From assembly GCA_003255065.1 (NCBI GenBank), contig QAOA01000139.1, positions 181,477-245,476 on the forward strand: a DNA stretch of 64,000 bases. The letters run 5' to 3'. The notes beneath the pieces were generated by a model that ran no database searches, had not been told where the DNA came from, and worked only from the letters and a program-made list of their open reading frames with translations. The DNA comes from Cercis canadensis. Its lineage: Eukaryota; Streptophyta; Magnoliopsida; Fabales; Fabaceae. Below are positions 1 through 10,559 of the stretch, piece by piece; position 1 is the first letter of the stretch; each line of letters starts with the position of its first letter. A program made the position numbers and the translations under genes.

Positions 1-189
1 TTTGGAGTTGAATTCGATGTCATAGTTGTCTTCTTATCCACACCTTGCTCTCCTCTCCTTCAATTTTCTCCTTTCGAAACTCTATTTTCAAACCCTAAAA
101 TCTCCTATTTATAGGCTTTGAGAAGTCTAGGCCCATAAGGAAACATTTTAAGAAAAATTAAATTAGAGTTGAGTTTTTTATGCGTCCGA

Positions 190-375
190 GCGCCTAGGCG
201 TTGAGCTCTCTGATTTGGGACTACATTTTGCGATGCCACGTGCCTAGGTGCCTGGGCTTCGGCCTAGAGCTTGTTTTTGGTGATAGTGGCACCTAGGCTT
301 TGCTGGTTAAGCGCCTAGGTGCTCCACTTTCTACTTGTGCACAATTTTTCTTCCCTTATCAACACCTAGGTGCCA
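190..375. repeat. CCTAGG palindrome-rich minisatellite
   Basis: The motif CCTAGG recurs about five times in under 190 bases, in blocks such as GCGCCTAGGCG, GTGCCTAGGTGCC and CACCTAGG, separated by roughly 30-60 bases. GC content is higher than in the surrounding AT-rich DNA. The same block (GGTGCCTAGGTGCC) appears once more near 15,150. It resembles GC-rich tandem motifs found in plant LTRs, so it may be part of an old LTR; nothing else in bases 1-530 is recognisable. Confidence 0.5.
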
Positions 376-540
376 CCAAATCATATATGTGCACCATTTT
401 CTCTTTTCTACAAAAATAAATACAAAAACACAAAAATAAGACTAATAAAATCCCCAAAAACTAACTAAATGTCAAGTAAATGATGTATAATTTGTGAATA
501 TTAAATCCACTCATGAAGAGCCAATTGGTAACTTAAAAAG

Positions 541-1146
541 AACGAGTTGAGAGCCTAGAAAGTGATGTCGCTGGATTGACAAAGAAAGTCCAGGGTCTTA
601 CAAAGAGAGTCCAGAGGTTGGAAACGAAAATGAACACACAATTTGACATGGTTGATGCTAGGCTCGATGAGGTTATGGGGTCATTGGCCAAACTCTTGGG
701 CCACCTGCATGAGAAGATTGATAGAGATCCTCCAAAGGCTGTGACAGAGGTCTCACCTGTGGAAGGAGGAACTTGCAGTGCAGTGCTGCAGTACATTAAA
801 ATGGACTTTTCTTGCTGTCAGGGAATTGACCTAACCAAAGGGCTATACCATGTGTGCCAATTCTTCCAATGTCAAGGGATGTCAGCTGATCAACTAGACC
901 TTCACATTTAAGGAGCAGCAAATCAAAGATTGCAATGGCTATAATGCATCTATGCCACAGAAAGGTTGGAGGTGGCATGGGAAATATTTGAAAAGGGTTG
1001 TGCATCAATTGTGATGATCTTTTTAATCCATGACACAAATGCAAAAACTCTCAATTGCTTATAATGACCGTGGGGAGCAAGAGGTTTGGGATTATAGCAG
1101 TAAACATGTTCCTTGAGGACAAGGAACTCCTTGATGGAGGAGGGAA
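541..1146 (+). pseudogene. Ty3/gypsy retrotransposon remnant, gag-like coiled coil and pol C-terminus
   Basis: An open frame at 576-911 gives 111 residues whose first 50 form a heptad-like coiled coil (repeats such as VQGLTKRVQRLETKM), the type found at the N-terminus of plant gypsy Gag proteins. From about 1080 another frame carries FLEDKELLDGGGND, which resembles the end of integrase/chromodomain polyproteins of plant gypsy elements. It runs into a purine tract (1133-1146, GATGGAGGAGGGAA) and then an LTR-like start. The core polymerase domains are absent, so this is either an internally deleted copy or a non-autonomous element. The family call rests on pattern recognition only. Confidence 0.45.
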
Positions 1147-1742
1147 TGATATGACTCTTAGAGGAGTATCAGATAATTATCCTAGCTTTCCTTTTATCTT
1201 TATATTAGTAGTTAATTATCTTATTTGCAATATTAGGACTTAGTTAAGATCAACCTATCTTTAAGAGTAATTATCCTATCTTATTTGGTGAGAGTTACCT
1301 ATTAACATTCATATGCATATTTGATAAGCATTGTAGCTTTAGGACTGTGTCTATTTAAAGGCTTAAGGCCATCAGAAGAAGTCAAGCATAATAATAGTCA
1401 AATGGTTCTTTACTTTCCTGGGTTCAAGCTGTATTAGAGGCCCCCACCCCATTTTGCGATAGACTTTCTTTTCTCTTCTCTCTTCTGTCTTCTCCTCCCT
1501 AAACGCAGTTGAATTTCTGGCCATTCCCCATCATTTCTAGCACCGGCAAGCTATTTTGTGGGTGTTGGAAGCTTCAAAACTTCATTTGGAGTCAAGGTAA
1601 TATGGAAATATTATCCTTCTTCTTCATCTGTTTTCTTTCTTGAGCTAACATAATAGTTTACAATTTTGGTTAAATTTGTTGGTGGATTTGTGTGCTTTTT
1701 GGTTGTATAAAGCATTAGGATCAATTTAGATGCTAGTGTTAG
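1147..1742 (+). mobile_element. partial LTR of the older Ty3/gypsy remnant
   Basis: It starts TGATATGACTC directly after the purine tract GGAGGAGGGAA, the classic polypurine-tract/3'-LTR junction. It holds a TATA-like CTATTTAAAGGC near 1350 and a pyrimidine-rich stretch near 1465-1500. It has no CA end, because element E is inserted at 1742/1743. Its continuation should lie to the right of E but is not seen there. Confidence 0.45.
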
Positions 1743-3126
1743 TGTTGCGCTAAAACAGAGCGCAAGTACATGCTATTGTCCTACAAGTAATAAAGTGAGA
1801 ATAAAGATCGTCCCTCGAGGATTAATGATATCAATTACCTAAATTTGGTTTATTCCAAATTTATCTAATCAATAATTTAAGAGAAGTTCAATAATCTAGA
1901 GTAAATAAATTGAAAACTAACAAAGCAGGTATAAATCACGAAGAAAGTAAGAGTGAGAAGACTCTAAGGGTTCCGATTTCACTGTAATTAATTCTGATTT
2001 ACATTCCTTTTATCCTTAATTTATGATTCATCTTTCTATTAGCTAGCCAAGATTCCCTAATCTATTCATTAGCCTTTCCCAAGGTCTAGTGAAAATATTC
2101 CTAATTACTAACCCACTATATTCTTATATGAGTTATAATAATCAAGAATTCATTAAGCTTTATGGATCTTTTTAATTAACTACACAGGCCATAGAGGTAT
2201 ATTCTTATCCTACATGCAACCTATGATATTTTTCTCAATGAACTTAGACACACAAATCTCCTTCCAGTCTCATTGTGATTAACTAATTAACTAATTAATG
2301 GCCAGTTAACTAGAAACATAAAGAACAGAGATACATATTCAAGTAAAAAAAAGATAAATCTTTGATTAATTCTAAAAGAAACTGCAATCATTCATAATTA
2401 GGCTACATCGTAGCCATAGATGAGAAATTAGTTCATGACAAAAATTAAGAACATGATTGAATAACTTCTAGAAATAAGGGAGAAGGAAGAAGAAGAAAAC
2501 TCAGTGAAGAAGCTCTGATTTGCTGTCACCAATCTGCACTTTAATCCTGGCCTTGCTCTTGCTTTCCTTTTTCCAAAAGTCCAACGAGAGAAGAAGAGAG
2601 GAATTACAACCTAAAAGTATCTATATATACTAATTACCAATAGTCCTATTGCAAATAAGAAAACAAACTATGTCTATAGAAAATTAAAAGGTTGGCGCTG
2701 GGGCTCTTGGTTGGAAGCACAAGGGCTCTTCTATTCTGGTCATTATGTTGGTTACAAGAGCTGGGGTGCTTGGGACTTTGGAATTTTGCATGGTGGCCTA
2801 GAGCAAGGGCTGGGGTGCTCGAAGAGGGGCGCTGGGGCACTTGGGACTTCTGGGCTAGAGCGCTGGGGTGCCTGGAGCATTTGAAAAATGGCTTACACAT
2901 GAGCTAAAGGGTTGGGGCATTCGAAGAGGGGCACTGGGACCCTTGCTCTTTGTCTCAATTCGTCCAAAATTATCCATAATTTCACCTTCAAGCATAAAAT
3001 CTTCTCACTAAATACTAAACCTACAAAATAGACAAATTTACCTTGTTGAGAGCTTAGAATCCTCAAGAATTAAACATAATAATAAGCTAAAAATATCTAT
3101 AAAGTGGATATAAAATCCACCTAACA
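1743..3126 (-). repeat. Element E 3' LTR
   Basis: It begins TGTTGCGC and ends CCACCTAACA on the plus strand. It shares long blocks with 44108-45343, for example CTATTGTCCTACAAGTAATA against CTATTGTCTTACAAGTAATA. On its inner side a purine tract lies on the minus strand (AGTTTTAGGGGTATT). Confidence 0.75.
2690..2945. repeat. GC-rich minisatellite inside the E LTR
   Basis: Variants of GCGCTGGGGCGCTTGG recur about every 20-30 bases (GGCGCTGGGGCTCTTGG, AGCTGGGGTGCTTGG, GGCTGGGGTGCTCG, GGCGCTGGGGCACTTGG, AGCGCTGGGGTGCCTGG). The partner LTR near 44,910-45,110 has a diverged version. The array falls in the middle of the LTR. Open frames over it on both strands are by-products of its composition. 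Confidence 0.55.
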
Positions 3127-3528
3127 AATACCCCTAAAACTTAACATTATGCTTGTCCTCAAGCAAAGAAAAACTGAACAATTAATCTCTACTTAGAACT
3201 AATTATTAAGTGAAAAATTGATCTACTCATCATATTGGCCTCAAAGACCTCTAATAGATATAACTTCAAGAAAAATTAAGATATCATGAATGTGTATAAT
3301 TACTAACCCAAAAATCAACTTCACCTTACCAAAATTCTCTGAGTGTGTATAACTATAACATTTCCTTACTTTACTTTTTGCACTTAAATCAGATTATGCA
3401 AATAAGCTCAACTAAATAACAATATCTAACTGGAGTATTCAGACTTCCATATGCTTGGTTTCATATCAATCTCCACTAATGTAGGCAATTCACAATATCA
3501 AGGATCAAAAGGACTTTTGATAGGCTTG
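3127..3528 (-). other. Element E 3' non-coding sequence, with purine tract
   Basis: This lies between the E 3' LTR and inserted element A. On the minus strand it contains GGACAAGCATAATGTTAAG and a purine tract next to the LTR, as in the 3' ends of the other Athila-like elements here. No reading frame is supported. The last five bases (3524-3528, GCTTG) are the left target duplication of element A. Confidence 0.55.
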
Positions 3529-4955
3529 TGATGAGCTGCCGAGGCTCCTCAAATTACTTAAAGTTTAAGGTGGGTTCCTAAGCTATTTGCAGCAAAGGGC
3601 AGCCCCAAGTCGAACCTAAGGATTGTTCTATTTGGTGAATCATATTGAGAAGCATATAAATAGGGGGGTTGTGTTTGTTTCTGTGATTAACAAAAACTAA
3701 TTGAAAGTGGTAAAGTTTGAGAGAAAGCAACCAATCCAAGTCTTAACTAATTCTGATTTTGATTCATCCTTGATTTCCAAGGATCCATTTAATTATTAAT
3801 CATGTTCTTGGCCTTTAAAACAAATCAAGAAGCCTCTCAATGTTCTATGGATGTCTACTGGTTAAGCAACCAGAATTCGGTTCAACAAGGGACTAAATGA
3901 ATTAAGCAAACATTCAAGTCCAGTTTAACCTAAGTCCTGAATCCAGCCAAGGTAATTAATCCGTCCAAGCTTAGAACCATTAATTAACCATACAATCCTC
4001 TTTTATCACATGCAAACAGAATATGAACACATGAATAATCCAATCCGAATTAAGCAATTCAAACAGAATATTTCAGAGGATTGAAAGAACTTGATTAACA
4101 ACTAAAATGAAGAACAACAACACATAATCTCAAAATCAATAATCAGAATAGCAAAACCTGGATTGATATGATGATTTAGCCCTCCATGAACAAGAAGAGC
4201 TGAGTTCTTACAAAATATCTAAGAGAAAACTTAGAGACTAAGGAAAGAGGAAAAGCTGTCTAAAAATATCTAATGACTTGATTCTGAATTTCGGCTGCCC
4301 CCTCTTGCTGATATAGACCTCCAAATTTACATGCACACCCAAATTGCCCTTAGGGCACACTTGTTCCCATGGCCCTTAGCTTCAATTGGGCTTTGGTTTG
4401 GGCCCATTTGGACTTGTCATGAGGAAGTTAGGCCCATTTAAGTGGCAAAATGTGTCTGGAACCGTTAGCTAACTTGCACAGCAAATAAGATCATCTTCAA
4501 CATAAAATATGGTGAACCAGTCTTTATATAAATTGAAGCTCTGTCTGTTAGCTTTCCAATGGTACCAGTTTCAGGTCCATATGACATCCACAACTCAAGT
4601 TATGACCCAAATACTGCATGTAGGTCAGGATCCTGCGACAGCATGTCTTCTCTGGCTTCCAGGCTGCATATGACCTTCTGAACGTCCGAATTAGCTTTGG
4701 AGCCCTGAAAGAAAGTTGTAGACAATTCTCTCAGCTTTCCAACAAGGTATGACTCGGAATTTTTAGACATCCAGAACTCAAGATATGCCTGAAACACAGA
4801 GACAGCATATAATGCCCAGTATTGCTGGAAATTGCAATTAAGCATAAATGGATCCTAAGTCATGAAATGAGGTCTAAGTCTATGCAATTCAGCCCAAAAG
4901 AGGTTTAAAAGACTAAGTATGAGGAATAACTATTGTATAAAAAGTGTGTTCATCA
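3529..4955 (-). repeat. Element A 3' LTR
   Basis: TGATGAGCTGCC at the left and GTGTTCATCA at the right. Immediately inside on the minus strand is the purine tract AAGTGTGGGGGAATT. A sense open frame of 81 residues (4600-4845) recurs as 65 residues in the other LTR; it is LTR sequence with no recognisable domain. Confidence 0.9.
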
Positions 4956-6825
4956 AATTCCCCCACACTTAGCTTTTGCACGTCTCGGGCAAACTAAAAT
5001 TCCAAAACTAAGAAAAGCAAGAACAAGGAAACAAAAACAAATTTAAAAACTAAAGGATCACCTCCCAATGATATTTAAGAAATGCAGAAGTTCATACCAC
5101 AAGTAAGATAAGCAATTAAAGATTCAAGGAAGTCACAACATTCATGAAATGAAATTTCTTCTCATCCAAAATCAACAAACAAGGTAACTTCAATTGGAAA
5201 GCATAAGTTAAGAATGATAGATCCTCACAAGATACACTCTCAATCCCTCAAGTGTTTAGAAATTAGGTACTCCACTCAATCAAACTCATGAAAAGATGCA
5301 CTACCATAAGCTTACTTATCTTCTATTTCTCCACTACTCAAACAAATGCACACACAAATCAAGAGGACTTTATTTAAGGTTGTAATAAGGCCAAGGTAAA
5401 GGTAAAGGAATGAAGCAAAATGGATATCACAAGGTAAAACTCAAAGAGAATAAGAGAACATTGGAGAGGAACTCAAATGACAAGCATTAAATTCCAAGTG
5501 TGTAAAGCATATTCTCCTTCTGTGCACATATTCCTTTTCCTTTTCTTTTCCTTTTTCACAATTCTGATTTTTTTTTTTTTTTTTTTTTTCAGAACCAATT
5601 GGTTTTTTTTTTCTTTCTTTCTTTCTTTCACATAATACTTTGCACATTAGGATTCACAACCTCCACACTTGTACTATTAATTACCCACAAGCATAAGAGC
5701 TCCTCTAAGACAATGAACCAATGCTCTCCCATTCCCTAAGGTAAGGTAACAACATGGTATTTTGTACATAGGCATATAATGAGCTAATATCAAAGATAGG
5801 CAAATAGGCTCAATAGGGGTAATCAAAGGGAAATAATACAAGGTTGGCTATTTGGCAAAGTGGCTAAATCAAGAAAGAATGCCTCAATCATGTTCATGTA
5901 TGCAAATGAAAATGTAGCCTCAAAAAGAATCAAGCAAGTTCTAGAGTTAACAAATTCCATGAGTGAAATCACACAAGAAGGAAAAAGAATGGCACAAATG
6001 CCAAATCCATTCATCAAAAGGCTCAAAACTCACAAGGCATGTATCTATCAAACTTAATCATCAATCCAACATCTAAAACCAAGCATGTGAAATTAAGGAT
6101 GGAAAACAAGTTATTCAATCATGCTATGAACCTTGAAATGTAATTACTTTAAACTTACAACTTTACAATTTCTATAACATCATTGGAGGGTAATTAAAAC
6201 AGAAAAATGACAACAAAAATAGAAAAAACAGCAAGAACAACAAACAGAAAAAATTAAATAGAAAACAACAAATTTACAGAAATAGTAAAGTAATCAACTA
6301 AACTAATCAACTAACCTAATCAACTAAACAGAAAACACCTAATCAACTAAACTATATACAGAAATCCCTCCCCCATACTTAAATTTTACATTGTCCTCAA
6401 TGTAAAAACTTCAAAAAGTATCAACAGATGACAAGTAATAACAAGCAGTCACATAAGGACAAGTAAAGTAAAAGAGAAAGAAGAAACATCCTTATCAGGG
6501 GAGGTAGATGACATCGTGCAAGTGGACCTCCTCCACTATGTCCTCTTTAGCTATCTCACAGAATGGCTGGCGGCGGTTGAAACCTATATGTCAAATAAAT
6601 GACCAAACTTCCCGCACGCATGTGGGGTAAGATAAAGCAGACATCAAAAACAAAAAATTGAAAATAAAATGAACAGAAAACAGAAAAAGAAGCAAAAACA
6701 AAAAAACAAAAACAGACTAAAGCAAAATAGAATAGAAAATAGAATACAATTACAATAAGATAATTAAAAAATGTACTCCCCTAAAGCTGAAGGTAGCATC
6801 TTCCGATTATGTGCAGCAAACACGG
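4956..6825 (-). other. Element A 3' internal non-coding region with polypurine tract
   Basis: It runs from the end of the last reading frame to the 3' LTR. The polypurine tract is at about 4956-4971 (minus strand AAGTGTGGGGGAATT). A second purine-rich block (ATTTAAGTATGGGGGAGGG, minus) lies near 6362-6395 just after ACATTGAGGACAATGT, a motif that recurs in the 3' regions of D and E. A T22-type homopolymer and a TTTC microsatellite lie at about 5568-5630. Short frames here are low-complexity artefacts. No third ORF is present, unlike D and E. Confidence 0.7.
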
Positions 6826-7431
6826 CTAGATACCGGGGTCAAAGACCACTCTCACGAAGTCTTGGGTTGCCCCTGTAGAATCATCTGCTAAAGCCGCAGA
6901 ATCAGAACCGGAACCAGAACTAGAATCAGCTTCAGATGCAGATTCACCAGGATTGCCATCGCTTAAAAATGTAGAAATTTCTGCACATATGGCACAGCTA
7001 ATGTCACCATCACAAACAACATGTGAATGGCGCTGGAGATAATCCTCGATACCCACAAAGTTAGGGAATTCATAACATAGCTCCTCAGACACATCCACTA
7101 ACTTTGCAGGAGCATCAATGACCACAGCCTCTAGGATAGAATCATCTTGTTCTAAAACGGCTGCAATTTCAGAACAAGCAGTGCAAGCAGAATCACCACA
7201 ACTGCAGCACTTAGAATCAGGAGTGCTCAAAAAGGCAAATATTTCAGCACATACTGCACAAGGTATATCACCATGACAGTTAGGACAGGAGTTGCACTGA
7301 ACAGAGTCTTCAACACCAACAAAATCTGGGAAGTCAGCACAGAGTTCATCACACCCATCCCCGACTAGATCATCAGTCAAGTCAATGTGAAAGATAGAGT
7401 GCTCATCCATGGACGGCTGCATAGGCTCCAT
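6826..7431 (-). CDS. Element A: Cys-rich protease-to-RT linker, pol truncated
   Basis: An open frame of 201 residues follows the protease. It contains three similar cysteine units: CPNCHGDIPCAVCAEI, CCSCGDSACTACSEI and VCDGDISCAICAEI, each with one or two CxxC pairs and a hydrophobic tail, separated by acidic segments, one of which reads EFPNFVGIEDYL. Element B has one related unit (CTNCDGSCAVSSEI) between its protease and RT, followed by RT. In A the frame instead ends in a Ser/Asp-rich tail and stop, so the deletion of pol begins here. The upstream joint is shifted by a 73-bp duplication, so it may no longer be translated with the protease. Metal binding is an inference from Cys spacing. 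Confidence 0.6.
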   Translation of the reverse strand: MEPMQPSMDEHSIFHIDLTDDLVGDGCDELCADFPDFVGVEDSVQCNSCPNCHGDIPCAVCAEIFAFLSTPDSKCCSCGDSACTACSEIAAVLEQDDSILEAVVIDAPAKLVDVSEELCYEFPNFVGIEDYLQRHSHVVCDGDISCAICAEISTFLSDGNPGESASEADSSSGSGSDSAALADDSTGATQDFVRVVFDPGI

Positions 7432-7500
7432 CCCCGACTAGATCATCAGTCAAGTCAATGTGAAAGATAGAGTGCTCATCCATGGACGGCTACATAGGCT
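7355..7500. repeat. 73-bp tandem duplication at the protease/linker joint
   Basis: Bases 7355-7427 and 7428-7500 are identical except for one base (GGCTGCAT against GGCTACAT). On the minus strand the difference changes CAG to TAG in the copy nearer the protease. Because 73 is not a multiple of three, the duplication shifts the frame between the 312- and 201-residue open frames. Confidence 0.9.
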
Positions 7501-8428
7501 CAAAAATATTGAACTGCACAATAGAGTCTCCAAACTCCATGGATAGAGTTCCTGCATGAACATCAATCTTGGTCCGTGCGGTCTTAAGGAATGGTCTGCC
7601 CAGAATGAGTGGCGCCTTGCTGGATTGGGACTGTCCCTCCATCTCCAGAATGTAGAAATTTGTTGGAAAGATTAACTCATCAACTCTGACCAACACATCT
7701 TCAATCAACCCAGCTGGATGTGCACTGCTCCTGTTGGCTAACTGAATCACGACACCAGTAGCTCTCAAGGGGCCAAGTCCAAGAGAATTAAACACAGTCA
7801 TAGGCATCACATTAATGGAAGCACCAAGGTCTAACAGGGCATGCTCAAACTTGGATTTGCCTATAACACATGGAATGGTGAAAGTGCCTGGATCCTTGCA
7901 CTTCTGGGGCATAGGTTGAATAAGGGCCGAAACGTTCTGACTCATGCTAATTCGCTCATTGCCCTTAAGCCGCCTCCTCTGGGTGCACAATTCCTTGAGA
8001 AATTTGGCATATCTAGGAATTTGCTTGATAGCATCTAGCAAGGGAATGTTAACTTCCACCTTTCTGAAAGTCTCCAGAAGCTCTTTATCCTTCTCTGCCT
8101 CATCTGTTTTCTTAGAAAGAGTAGCTCTCTGTGGAAAGGGAAGAGGTGCAGAATATGCAGGCTTCTGCTCTGGCATCTCTGGAGTGGAACTACTAGTGCG
8201 CTGGCTGGAACTGTTAGGGTCAGCAACAGGTATAACTGGCACACTTGGTTGACTCTGAACTGCAGGTGCAGGGTCTGGAATTGACTTGCCACTCCTAAGA
8301 GTGATTGCACTCACATTCTTCGAATTGGGGTTAGGAATGGTCTGAGAAGGAAGGGTGCCAGAACCTTGGGATTGCAATTGACTCACAGATGATGCCAATT
8401 GTCCAATCTGCATTTCCAGATTCTGCAT
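7490..8428 (-). CDS. Element A: Gag C-terminal region plus aspartic protease
   Basis: A 312-residue frame continues the gag frame after a single TAG. Residues 1-160 are a Pro/Ser/Gln-rich segment with ITLRSGK, a motif shared by B, D and E (ITLRSGKEV, ITLRSGKKL, ITLHCGKT). The aspartic protease lies at about residues 200-300, with active-site motif ALLDLGASINVMP (a DLGAS variant of D-S/T-G) and the later LILGRPFLKTA. It would process the Gag polyprotein. The segment PLLDAIKQIPRYAKFLKELC just before it is also conserved in B, D and E. The frame ends at the TAG created in one copy of the 73-bp repeat. Initiation is more likely by readthrough from gag than at the internal Met. Confidence 0.85.
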   Translation of the reverse strand: MQNLEMQIGQLASSVSQLQSQGSGTLPSQTIPNPNSKNVSAITLRSGKSIPDPAPAVQSQPSVPVIPVADPNSSSQRTSSSTPEMPEQKPAYSAPLPFPQRATLSKKTDEAEKDKELLETFRKVEVNIPLLDAIKQIPRYAKFLKELCTQRRRLKGNERISMSQNVSALIQPMPQKCKDPGTFTIPCVIGKSKFEHALLDLGASINVMPMTVFNSLGLGPLRATGVVIQLANRSSAHPAGLIEDVLVRVDELIFPTNFYILEMEGQSQSSKAPLILGRPFLKTARTKIDVHAGTLSMEFGDSIVQFNIFEPM

Positions 8429-8446
8429 GGTGGACTCTGCCCTCTG

Positions 8447-9868
8447 CTAGAACTGGATGTTGCTTTTGGCCATCTGCTTCACCAAATCTTCCAAAGAAGA
8501 CTCAGGTTTGGATGTTGACGGGTTGGCTGGCTGCATAGGCTGCTGCTGGAATGATGGCCTGTTTTGTTGAAACTGGCCCTGCCTGGCTGGCTGAAATTGG
8601 CTCTGTTGTTGCCAAGGTTGCCTATATTGCTGCTGTTGCTGTGGCTGTTGTTGGGAGGACTGCTGTTGTGGTGCTGCAGCATTGCCATATCTGAAATTTG
8701 GATGATCCCTCCAACCAGGGTTGTAAGTGTTGGAGTACGGATCATATCTAGGCTGCTGCTGCGATTGGTATGGGAATCGACCAGGAAAAACACCTACTGC
8801 AGCTACAGAGGGATCCTGAAATCCAGAATCACCATCTTGCAGTGTAGGACATGCGTCTGTAGGATGTGATGGACAAGCACAAATGCCACACACGCTTGCA
8901 GGTTGAGGGGTAGATACTTGTCGCCCCACTGCCAATTGCCTGACCAAGGAGGTCAGTTCATCAAGTCTGTGCTCCATTCTTTGTTGGTCAGCAAATGATA
9001 CACCAACTTCATTGACTCCCCTGGTGGAATGAATCATCCGAACACCAAACTGCTGGGAATTCTCTGCCATATTGGAAATTAAATCTCTGGCAGCAGCAGG
9101 TGTTTTATCCACTAATGCTCCTCCACTAGCAGAATCAATGTTACTTCTATCCGAAGGTGACAAGCCTTCATAGAAATATTGTATCAACAGCTGATCACTT
9201 ATTTGGTGATGGAGGCAGCTTGAACACAGCTTGGTAAACCTCTCCCAATACTCATGCAATGTCTCCCCTGGCAGTTGCCTTATGCCACATATGTCTTTTC
9301 GAATGGCAGCAGTTCTGGATAAAGGGAAGAACTTGGCCAGAAACAGCTTCTTCATGTCACTCCAATTTCTGACCGAACCTTGTGACAAGTAAAAGAGCCA
9401 GTCTTTAGCTGCATCAGCAAGAGAGAAAGGGAATGCTCTTAGCTTAATCTGCTCTTCAGAAATTCCTTGTGGTCTCATGGTGGAACAAACCACATGGAAT
9501 TCCTTCAAATGCTTATGAGGATCTTCACCTGCAAAACCATGAAACTTTGGCAGCAAGTGTATCAATCCAGACTTTAATTCGAAAGCAGTATCAATTTCTG
9601 GATATTGGATCCCTAAAGGTTGGTAAGCAACATCAGGGGTGGCCAATTCCTTAAGAGTTCTGTCTCTAGGCTGCATGTTATTGTTATTATTATTTCCAGC
9701 TCTATTAGCATTATCAGCTCTATTACCTTCATCAACAACAGGATCAACAATAGGAATAACAATAGGAGTTCTAGCTTCAGCCATGGTAGGATCTAAATTA
9801 TCAACAGCCCTATGTGCTCTATTACGGGTATGCAAGGTTCTCTCTATTTCAAGGTCTACTTCAAGCAA
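8447..9868 (-). CDS. Element A: Gag capsid/nucleocapsid protein
   Basis: An intact Gag frame of up to 473 residues. The start at 9868 is a TTG; the first in-frame ATG is at 9784 (MAEARTPIV), giving 445 residues. An upstream ATG at the place used by element D (GTGTATGAC) is one base out of frame. The retrotransposon gag (capsid) domain spans about residues 110-290, including KDWLFYLSQGSVRNW and GETLHEYWERFTKLC. A CCHC zinc knuckle follows at about residues 327-341 (CGICACPSHPTDAC, spacing 2-4-4). The C-terminus is rich in Gln (several poly-Q runs), explaining the CAG/CTG richness of the DNA. Gag would form the particle that packages the element RNA. It ends ...SNIQF then TAG, with the frame open beyond. 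Confidence 0.92.
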   Translation of the reverse strand: MLEVDLEIERTLHTRNRAHRAVDNLDPTMAEARTPIVIPIVDPVVDEGNRADNANRAGNNNNNNMQPRDRTLKELATPDVAYQPLGIQYPEIDTAFELKSGLIHLLPKFHGFAGEDPHKHLKEFHVVCSTMRPQGISEEQIKLRAFPFSLADAAKDWLFYLSQGSVRNWSDMKKLFLAKFFPLSRTAAIRKDICGIRQLPGETLHEYWERFTKLCSSCLHHQISDQLLIQYFYEGLSPSDRSNIDSASGGALVDKTPAAARDLISNMAENSQQFGVRMIHSTRGVNEVGVSFADQQRMEHRLDELTSLVRQLAVGRQVSTPQPASVCGICACPSHPTDACPTLQDGDSGFQDPSVAAVGVFPGRFPYQSQQQPRYDPYSNTYNPGWRDHPNFRYGNAAAPQQQSSQQQPQQQQQYRQPWQQQSQFQPARQGQFQQNRPSFQQQPMQPANPSTSKPESSLEDLVKQMAKSNIQF

Positions 9869-10559
9869 TACAAAGGGAGAAGCTAGTCATACACCATGCA
9901 AACAAGTGGCTAAATGCCTAAACACACCACAATGCACAAAAACAAAGAAAAACACACAAAACTGACAGAATTAAGCTAAAACCGAAACACAACAAAAACA
10001 CAAAACAAAGGTAAAAAGACACCAAAATAGGACTAGAAAAGGTATCTAAACATTTTTTAAAATTTTTCTACCACCACAGGACGAAAGGTGGATGAAAATG
10101 GAACTCAAAAATCAAATAAAAAATCTTAAAAAATGGAAAAGTGGTCAAAACAGTGGAATTTGGCTTAAAAAAGTGGACCTCACGGCCGTACGCTGTGACT
10201 GTTGTGAGTTAGGCCCTTTTCCTTCAACTGAGTAAGTTTCAGGTCAATCGGAGCTAAAAATTTCGTTTTGAACAGTAGAACCAGAAATCACTAAATCAAG
10301 CCAAACCGAAGGAAAAACAAAGGGGAAATGGTCCAAATGGCCAGAATTCACTCAATCACAATATAAAACATCTAAGGACACTTCAAATCAAGAAAAACAA
10401 TGGCCACTGGCCTCAAACAGAATGGATACTTGGCCAAAAAGTTATGGAAAAAGTGGCCAAAACACTAAAAAGAACAAAAACTCAAACACAAGGGGGTGAA
10501 TTAGGGGGAAGTTAAAAGTCAGTTTTACTACTAATACTACTGATTCAAAGATAGAACAA
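9869..10559 (-). other. Element A 5' untranslated leader
   Basis: This lies between the primer site and gag. It has no long open frame and is A-rich on the plus strand. It would hold the packaging signal if the family follows the usual layout; no structure was tested. Confidence 0.5.

Noticed and set aside
1147..3126. reading 1147-3126 as one LTR
   Set aside because: The E LTR ends, its match at 44-45 kb and the change of sequence at 1743 show two different elements.
4600..4845. 81-residue open frame, with a 65-residue version at 11654-11851
   Set aside because: They lie at the same place in the two LTRs of element A and have no recognisable domain; identity follows from LTR duplication.
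5441..5647. Lys-rich 68-residue frame
   Set aside because: Product of the poly-T and TTTC microsatellite in element A.
8564..8869. Leu-rich open frame of 101 residues opposite gag
   Set aside because: Antisense of the CAG-rich Gln tail of Gag gives CTG Leu runs; not a gene.
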